NCBI GenBank assembly: GCA_030674185.1
Contig: JAPXFY010000031.1
Location: 1,439,908-1,503,907 of the forward strand
Length of the DNA stretch: 64,000 nucleotides
Direction of reading: 5' to 3'
Source: Monoplex corrugatus
Taxonomy: Eukaryota; Mollusca; Gastropoda; Littorinimorpha; Ranellidae
Shown: in pieces, positions 56,740-64,000 of the stretch
Numbering within the stretch: position 1 is the stretch's first letter
Layout: each line of letters begins with the position of its first letter
The notes under the pieces: model-generated
Told to the model about the DNA's origin: nothing
What the model saw: the letters and a program-made list of their open reading frames with translations, nothing else
The model's database searches: none
Translations under genes and position numbers: made by a program

Positions 56740-59700
56740 CTTCACCAAACTGTCACAGTTGTCAAGTGGACCAAATGGTTTAACACATATTACAGCCACA
56801 TCATCTCTGTCAAGTAGAGTAACTGGAGACATGGCCAAGTACAACTCCTCTGACCACCAAGCCCCATGGCAGCCAGCAGGAACTGGAAAGAAAACCGCCA
56901 TACTCATCGTCAGACCATGTAGTCAGTGAACGAAAGAAAAATATGGCCATGATCACCATAACAGGTAGGTAAGATTTATACAATGATCCCAACGAAATTT
57001 GATGATAGCTACCCATCTATTTATTCAGACATAACTGCCACCATGAAAAATAGATATAAACATTTCTATGCTTTTTTAATTCAAGGAAATGATGGGTTTC
57101 AATTCAACAAAAGAATCAGTGGAACACGTACTATTTATGTGAAAACATCACCAACATCTGGATACATCACGCCAAACGAGAAATACCATTTTGAAAATGA
57201 TCGGTTATCATGGACAAGAAGTATACCTGTCCTTACTGGGCACGTGGTTATGATCAGTCTGAGAAGAACATATGTTTATTTTGATTCAATACCCCTAGAA
57301 TTATACACATCCAGCACCAATGGACCAAAATTGTTTGTGGGAATTGACAGTGGGTATGAAGATTTCATCACTTCTGTGTTTCAGACAACAAAAGTCATTG
57401 TTGTGCTCAGAGGCTGGGGCTGTTCAAATTCACCCTGTTTTCGAGTGTTCTTTTCCTTTCATTCTGAAAAACTAACACCACAAAGCTATCAAGTGGTTCG
57501 TTTAACTGTTCTGTGGATCACTATTCCAGCTTTCAGCACCACCTGGACTGTAACATGAGGACAGAGTGTGAAGATGGACAGGATGAAACAGAGCACTGTC
57601 CCTTCAGCAGTCCTGAGTGTCAGGGTCTTATAGCGTTATGTAACCACTGCTACAAATATGTCAGTTATAATATTCTGCGTGGATTTAAAGCAAGAGGACA
57701 GGATTTATATCAGACTGATACAAAGTACTGTCAGGCCATGGGGGGTATACTTGGGATACCTAAATGTGAAACTAACTGGATTGCAATGATAGCAAATATA
57801 ACACTACCATATCTGTATTTCTCAAAACGCATTTCATCTGGTTTGACAGTTGGTGATATTTCTTTACCTGATATGTACAGGAGGAATGTCATTAGTGAAG
57901 ACAGGACAGTCTTCTACCATTCTCTTCTTATCGGGTCTTCTGTGAACATGGAAGGATATAAACAATGTGTTCGCATTCACTTTGGTGGACAATTTCATGC
58001 ATTAGGATGCTTTTCGTATGACAGGAGACAAATAGTTTGTGAGTTCACACAAAAACAGAGCCAAGCATATCCTCATCGTTCATCAGCAATATTACTTAAC
58101 AGCACACGATTTTCAATGCGCTTAGACCAGCAATCTCTGACCACCTGTCCTGACGGTCATATTACACACACAGTTCTGTTGTGTGGTTCACAGCTGTATG
58201 AAGTGTGTGCCCAAGGTCACACATTTTCTTGTACTTTTCCTGATCACCTGTCACACACACATGGTGGGCTTCATTCAACAAAAGTGCACGTAACTCTTGT
58301 TCCTTTATTTACCTGTGATCATGATGTTAGAACGCTGTCATACACCCTGGTGTGTGACTTCAGACCTGACTGTCAAGATAGAGCTGACGAGTCTTTCTGT
58401 AAACATTCTCCTTGTGTCAACATGTTTACTTGCGCTAACGGTCAGTGTGTGTCCTATGGTTTTGTCTATGACTTCGCTTCCCAATGTAAAGATGACTCAG
58501 ATGAAAATATCTATACTGAACGCAGAGTAACAAGAGCCCAATATCGATATTTTCCTTCTCCTGCTCTCGTCTATTTTGATAATATCAATATTTTCATGTC
58601 AACTCCAATGAAGTCAAATGAGTCCTGTCCTGACACCCACTATCGTTGTCCTGGTAAGTTCAATGACTGCCTGCCTCTCTACTCACGATGCAATGGGATG
58701 CATGACTGTATTGGCCACGAGGATGAAGCAGAATGTGAACAAAGCATATGTCCAGGATTGTTCCGATGCAGAGCTTCCAGAATATGTCTACATGATGAAT
58801 ATTTGTGTGATGGCTGGACTCACTGCCCACTGGATGATGATGAACTGTTGTGTGATGTAGATCTGACCTGTCCTGTGGGCTGTCTGTGTCAAGGTCACAC
58901 ATTTCTGTGCCATCAACCTTTCTCTGCTCATCACTTCCCACAGCTCCGTTATTTGGATGCCACAGGTACAGGAATGAATCTGTCTGATGTGTGTAATCAT
59001 ACCTATCTTATTCATCTGATTCTTGCTCAGTGTTCATTGACTGTCCTGTCCAACATGGAGTTGCCTAACTTACAGTTTCTTGATCTCACTGGCAACAAAC
59101 TACAACATGTCAACATGGCATACTTTGTTGGCTTAGAAAATCTACAGACACTGACCCTGTCTGACAATCCTATTGTCTCACTCTGCTCTGATCCATCATC
59201 TGTCATTCAGCAAATTACCCTCACAGTGATAGATCTGTCACACACCAAACTGACAACATTTGGCACCAATATTTTGTCAGCGTTTTTGCGCTTGCAGAAG
59301 CTTAATTTAACGTACACCAAGATTCATACCATCAGCACTGGTGGTTTTCAATCAACGCCACAGTTAGCTGAATTGTACATGAAAGGTAGTCCCTTGAAAC
59401 AGTTTCCACGCGATCTATTCAAAGATCTTAACTATCTGCATCTCATAACAACACAAAACTACAAATTATGCTGTGGTGAAATACTCCCACGTGGTTTTCA
59501 TGATGCATTTTGCTATGCCCCCAAAGACGAAATTTCATCATGTGAAGATTTACTGCAGTCAGGAATGTATCGCGGATTTCTCTGGCTGATCAGCTGTCTG
59601 TCAGTGACTGGTAACATCTTCTGTTTTCTTGTTCGCTTGAGTGCACACAAGATGACTTCTTCAAGTGGCTTCACTGTGTTTGTCACCAATCTGACCATGG

Positions 59701-60441
59701 CTGACTTTCTGATGGGTGTCTATATTGCTATTATTGGTGTGGCTGATGAACTGTTCCGTGGTAGATATCTTTATTATGATGACACATGGAAAGCAGTGTG
59801 GCCTGTAAGGTGGCTGGATTTTCTGTCTCTGCTGTCCAGTGAAGTATCGGCTCTCATCATCTGCCTCATCACACTGGATCGTTTTATTGTCCTTTGCTTT
59901 CCATTCACACCTTGCGATTTGAGAGAACATCAGCAGCAGTGGTTTGTCTGTTGACTTGGTTGGTTGGTTGGCTTGTTGCCTTGTTACCTTTGCTTCCAAT
60001 GACATCTCACACTGGGAGTTCTACAGTCAGACAGGCATCTGTATTCCACTACCTGTCACTCGTAAAACTTTAAAGGGCGGGTTTATTCCTTTGGTGTGTT
60101 GATCGTCTTTAATTTCATTCTGTTTGTGTTGATCTCAGCTGGCCAAGGTTTTATCTACTGGTCAATACAGAAAAATGCACTAACAATCAACACGACCAAA
60201 GTATCACGAGGACATAATCATAGCTCGGCGGTTGATTTCTGTGGCTGTAACTGATTTCATGTGCTGGTTTCCCATTGGACTGTGTGGATTTTTGGCATTG
60301 GCTGATATTCCCGTCCCTGGAGAGGCAAATGTAGCCTTGGCTATTTTCGTACTGCCCTTAAACTCTGCTCTGAATCCATTCATTTACACATTTAACACAC
60401 TGGCAGAAAAACGTAGAAAATCCAAGAAAGTAAAGTGTTAA
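56740..60441 (+). CDS. GRL101-type LDLa/lectin/LRR GPCR, copy 2
   Basis: Putative cell-surface receptor of the relaxin-receptor (type C LGR) group. A CUB-like region spans 56,983-57,500, with weaker coding from 56,740 after an acceptor-like CACTG-TCACAG. An 813-codon frame (57,513-59,954) follows. It holds LDLa 1-30, C-type lectin-like 36-177 (ending GCFSYDRRQIVCEF), and LDLa 264-296, 300-335, 372-408 and 412-447. LRRs occupy 453-650 (CPVGCLCQGHTFLC cap, LQFLDLTGNKL), and the hinge 650-682 (NYKLCCGE, CYAPKDEISSC). TM1 is 687-708, TM2 719-743 (NLTMAD) and TM3 768-797 (LDRF). TM4-TM7 follow after small shifts near 59,910, 60,015, 60,065 and 60,205: LVGWLVALLPLLP, FGVLIVFNFILFVLISAGQG, ISVAVTDFMCWF and LNSALNPFIYTF. 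Stop at 60,439. No intron is needed. Most shifts vanish if a homopolymer gains one base, so the gene may be intact; otherwise it is a recent pseudogene. Confidence 0.8.
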
Positions 60442-60712
60442 AGTGGCTGGAATCCCAAAGTGATTTGCTTGCAGGTAACAGATTATGGTTACCAAGTTGT
60501 CATCAGCATTAACAATTTCAACAGCCTGAGCAATCTCCTCAGTGTGGCAAGTTTTGGCTGTTCTTTATAAATGGAAAAATGCACTTCACTTAAAATCTAA
60601 CATCTTCCAAATATTTCAACCAAACGTTTACGATCTGGCGCCCTGATTCAAATGGGATTGCTTTGCAGTGTAATAATATCAAAATAATACAATGCTTCCA
60701 CTGTATGTGTGT

Positions 60713-60767
<55 letters not shown>

Positions 60768-61020
60768 GTGTGTGGTCTGTCTGTCTGTCGTTTTTATATA
60801 AACTCGCATCTATCGACTAGGGTAAAAATGTTTTAATGGCATTGTATGTTTTCGTTAATGTCATCATTTTCATCAGTATTCAAATCCATGACATCTTTAC
60901 AGTTTTGCTTTTAAGTAATGATTTTTACTTCAGATCACTATCTACAATACCCTTCATATCGATAAACTAGCACACAGTTGGCGTATATGTATCGAGCAAT
61001 ACACTGCAATTTCACTACAC
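60442..61020. other. 3' flank of receptor copy 2 with (TG)n
   Basis: A TG run lies at 60,708-60,768 followed by CTGT repeats. No gene. Confidence 0.55.
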
Positions 61021-61023
61021 AAA

Positions 61024-61305
61024 TTAGACAAATCATGGGTGCATTTGCACTACACAAATTAGACAAGTCACGAGCGCATTTGCACTTCCCACATTGGACA
61101 AATCATGAGTGTGTTTGCACTACTCAAAGTTTACAAGTCATCAGCACATTTGCACCACTCAAATTAGACAAGTCATGAGTGCGTTTGCACTTCTCAAATT
61201 AGACAAGTCACGAATGCGTTTGCACTACTCAAATTAGACAAGTCATGAGTGCAATTACACTACTTAAATTAGACAGGTCACGAGTACATTTGCACTACTC
61301 AAAGT
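61024..61305. repeat. 35-bp tandem repeat
   Basis: Eight copies at exact 35-bp spacing: TTAGACAAGTCATGAGTGCG TTTGCACTACTCAAA, with substitutions but almost no indels. Confidence 0.93.
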
Positions 61306-61440
61306 ATCAACTAAAATCTACAAGACTAGGAGACAAATGCTACTTCTCGTTTGAGTAGGATGTGACTGCAAAGGGTTGGTAAATTGGGATTCTTTCTCAC
61401 TTTAATTGTCCCTGTGAGAGAGAAGGCTTTACCTTTCTGT
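61306..61440. other. Unassigned spacer
   Basis: A GTGAGAGAGAAG duplication near 61,416-61,450; no gene. Confidence 0.45.
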
Positions 61441-62130
61441 GAGAGAGAAGACGATGTCATAATCTTTGCTGACAACAAAGAACGCCTAAGTCAAATGCTT
61501 GTAGAACTGAACGAAACCAGCTTAGAGTTGGATTGAGCATGAACATGACGAAAATTAAAATAATGTGTAGCGACCATGTGGAAGACAAAGACAAACGATC
61601 GTAATTGACAACCACACAGTAGAAGAAGTCGACCACTATATCTACCTAGGTCTGTACGTATCGATGGACTCAGCCTATAAGGAACAAGAGATCAGACGTC
61701 GCATTACGCTCGGATAGCAAGCATTCGGTAAAGCAAGCGCCATCTTTAGAAATAAAGATATGCCAATTGTATTAATTATGACCCTTCATGGCCCGTAACC
61801 CCTTGGCAAATGGTTGCGCCTGAACATAAAAAGGGTGTGGCAGTGAAAGGGTTAAACGCCGAGTGTAGGACGCATGCATAACTCCGACTGTGACATATGG
61901 AGCCGAAACATGGAACCTGACGAAACGGCAGCTCCTAAAACTGCTAACTATGCAAAGGGCTCACGAACAGATCATGATGGATGGGTAAGAGGAAGAACGA
62001 AGGTCCAAGACATAATAGATACAGTTTGTGAACGGAAGTGGAACTGGTCTGGTCATGTCATTAGGAGATCTGACAACAGATGGACCACCAAAGTGACGTT
62101 CTGGATCCCGCGAAGCCAAAAAAGGAACAG
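61441..62130 (+). pseudogene. RTE-type LINE RT C-terminal fragment
   Basis: Plus-strand pieces: IFADNKERLSQMLVELNETS (RT box with AD-N), a broken YLGL-type stretch, and FRNKDMPIVL. Then, after an insertion, TVTYGAETWNLTKRQLLK, TMQRAHEQIMM, RTKVQDIIDTVCERKWNWSG, HVIRRSDNRWTTKVTFWIPR and KRNRGR. This is the standard ORF2 tail of RTE-like elements common in invertebrates. Several stops and shifts. A 76-bp TTAA-flanked sequence splits it at 61,776-61,851. Confidence 0.8.
61772..61855. mobile_element. TTAA-flanked mini-insertion, possibly piggyBac-like MITE
   Basis: A 76-bp segment is flanked by TTAA on both sides and interrupts the LINE tail between MPIVL and the RRV/K region. Its right end, read inward, is CCCTTTCACTGCCACACCC. 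The left end has CCCTTCATGGCCC offset by six bases, a loose inverted match. TTAA duplication and CCCTTT ends are features of piggyBac-type elements. Confidence 0.5.
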
Positions 62131-62147
62131 AGGTCGCTACCTTCTGT

Positions 62148-62380
62148 CCTGATGGTGCCGCCTTCACCTTCTGTCCCGCTGGTGCCAGCCTTCACCTTCT
62201 GTCCCACCGGTGCCGCCCTCATCTTCTGTCCCGCTGGTGCCGCCTTTGTCTTCTGTCCTGCTGGTGCCGCCTTCATCTTTTGTCCTGCGGGTGCCGCCTT
62301 CGTCTTCTGTCCCGTCGTTGCTGCCACGCTGGTGTCGCCTTCATTTTCTGTCCCGTCGGTGCCGCCTTCATCTCCACCTC
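62148..62380. repeat. 30-bp tandem repeat
   Basis: Seven to eight copies of GCCGCCTTCATCTTCTGTCC CGCTGGTGCC with variations. It reads through as 10-residue repeats on either strand and sits just before the LINE endonuclease frame. Confidence 0.9.
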
Positions 62381-62384
62381 GGCC

Positions 62385-64000
62385 ACTGCCATGTGACTGT
62401 GATAAACTAAAACTATGCCTTTTTAACGCTAAGTCAACATGCAAAGATGGCAAAGCCAATGTCATTGCTGACTTCAACGCAGATGAGCATGTTGACATTG
62501 CTTTTCTCACCGAAACATGGCTTAACCCTCTTGGTCATGAACCTATACATGTGAGTCTCACTCCGAGTGGTTACAGGCTTGCTTCTTTCCATCGCTCATC
62601 CCGAGGTGGTGGCATCGCCATCCTCTACAACGACTCACTCCATTCCCGCCTATCTTTCTAGCAGTCTCTGCCTTTTCCCATCCTTCTTTCGAGCACATTG
62701 AAGTATCCTTCCAATCCACCCCTCACCCCATCACCTTCTCCTGTGTCTATCGACCTCCACCTAGCTCTGCCAACAAGCTCACCACATCCACGTTTCTCTC
62801 TGACTTTGACCAACTACTTGACTACTACTGCCTCTTACCTGGAAATCTCATCATTCTAGGTGACATCAATGTCCACTATGACAACACTCACCGTTATGAC
62901 ACAAGACATATCATCAACTCGCTGTTCAATCACAATATGACTCAACACATTTCTGAACCAACCCATCAAAAAGGTCACACTCTTGACTGGATCATTTCTG
63001 GTGATCACCACAATTCAGCTACTGACAACTGCTTAGTTCTTTCTACCCGTCTAACTTCAGCCCTTCCATCTGACCACTCTGCAATTCTCTGTTCTTTTGA
63101 CATTTCTCCTTCTTCCCGTACCACGCGCACGGTGACTCGACGCAATCTCAAATCTATCGGCCTCTCCACTTTTTCATCTGATGCCTCCCGTCTCCTTTCT
63201 GAAAAGTCACATAACCTTGCCGATGAATTCTATACTACTCTCCACCATCTTCTGGACACTCATGCTCCAGCCACAACCCGTCTTTTACCTGACCACCCCC
63301 CTACCCCCTGGCTCACTCATGAGACTGCCTGTGCAAAACATGCCCGCCGCAGAGCAGAGCGCCGCTGGTGCAAATCCAAACTCACTGTAAATAGGCAACT
63401 TTTCCAAGCCTCTAAAACAAAAGTATCCACCCTCATTGCATCTGCAAAAACAAGCTATTTCCAAACCAAAATCCTGAATGCCTCTTCTTCAAAAGAACTC
63501 TTTACGACCATGAATCATCTCCTTGGCACACGAAAAGATTTACCTCTCCCAACAAAACACACAAATGAAGAACTCCCATCTGTATTCTCCAAGTATTTCA
63601 CCACCAAAATACAAAATCTTCGTGACAGGCTTGACAGGACACCCTGTCAACCATGCCCACCTGACCCTTCCTTCTCTGGCACACCTCTTACTACTTTTAC
63701 CCGTCTCACAAGAAGAAATTCTCACAACAATCAGATCCATGTCGTTCAAAACCTGCGAACTGGATCCTCTTCCAGGTTCTCTCTACTCCGACTGTCTCCC
63801 TACTCTCCTCCAATTCATCACTGACATCATCAACACTTCTCTTCAAACTGGAACTGTCCCAGATTCTTTCAAGTCTGCTATTGTTCACCCTCTCCTCAAG
63901 AAATGCAATTTAGACCCAAATGAACTGAAAAATTACCGGCCTATCTCTAATCTCTCTTTCTTGTCAAAACTCATCGAAAAAGTTGTCCTCAACCAGCTGA
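62385..64000 (+). pseudogene. L2/CR1-type LINE ORF2, 5' part, cut by window end
   Basis: Endonuclease begins CLFNAKSTCKDGKANVIADF and DIAFLTETWL, then GGGIAILY. After a frameshift near 62,660 it continues with TFSCVYRPP, LIILGDINVHYDN, HTLDWIISGD and SDHSAILCSFD (catalytic SDH). A basic linker (HARRRAERRWCKS, SAKTSYFQTKI, FTTKIQNLRD) leads, after another shift near 63,715, into the RT start: SFKSAIVHPLLKK and NYRPISNLSFLSKLIEKVV. The RT continues past base 64,000. Two frameshifts in 1.6 kb, at least one of which could be a sequencing slip. Confidence 0.85.

Overview
The window reads as nuclear DNA of an animal, most probably a mollusc and perhaps a gastropod. The evidence is a pair of receptor genes of the GRL101/relaxin-receptor type (LDL-receptor class A modules, leucine-rich repeats, 7TM), a form first described in the snail Lymnaea, now with an added C-type lectin-like module. 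The background is also eukaryotic: many non-LTR retrotransposon (LINE) lineages, tandem satellites, (CA)n, (GA)n and ATC-type microsatellites, and no operons or bacterial gene signals. Host genes are sparse. Most of the sequence is repeats and decayed mobile elements.

Layout. 1-4.41 kb: a 44-bp satellite, ragged with indels over most of its length and clean at its right end. 4.4-7.45 kb: microsatellites and a rearranged RTE-type LINE fragment (RT piece upstream of endonuclease piece, the latter tandemly duplicated with a 410-bp period). 7.67-10.02 kb: an inverted-repeat (foldback-like) element carrying the RNase H/zinc-finger 3' end of a LINE. 10.5-13.3 kb: a degenerating satellite interrupted by a minus-strand CR1/L2-type LINE tail. 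14.0-14.6 kb: a SINE-like copy with an amplified 73-bp core. 15.2-16.25 kb: a 39-bp satellite. 19.66-20.96 kb (minus): the one non-receptor host-type gene, a DyP/YfeX-like haem peroxidase relative with one frameshift and an apparently lost haem-ligand histidine. 21.7-23.1 kb: 46-bp and 35-bp satellites. 23.77-24.96 kb: a LINE RT.

26-43 kb is a retrotransposon cluster. It holds repeated minus-strand 3' ends of one RTE family, an L1/Tx1-like RT scrap, a LINE with a 5' inversion of the twin-priming kind (34.2-37.4 kb), and an almost complete CR1-type LINE with a PHD-finger ORF1 (37.6-41.7 kb).

44.0-47.8 kb and 56.7-60.4 kb (both plus) are two paralogous receptors. They share CUB-like, LDLa, C-type lectin-like, further LDLa, LRR, cysteine hinge and 7TM parts, apparently without introns over about 3.5 kb. 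The first is badly broken and has lost the DRY arginine. The second is nearly intact, and most of its breaks look like single-base homopolymer length differences. A minus-strand RTE LINE lies between them (52.2-54.2 kb). The window ends with an RTE-type RT tail split by a TTAA-flanked insertion (61.4-62.1 kb) and the 5' part of an L2/CR1-type LINE that runs off the end (62.4-64 kb).

Two cautions apply. Indels concentrated in homopolymers suggest residual long-read consensus errors, so some 'pseudogene' calls may be assembly artefacts. Clade names for the LINEs are from recognisable motifs only.
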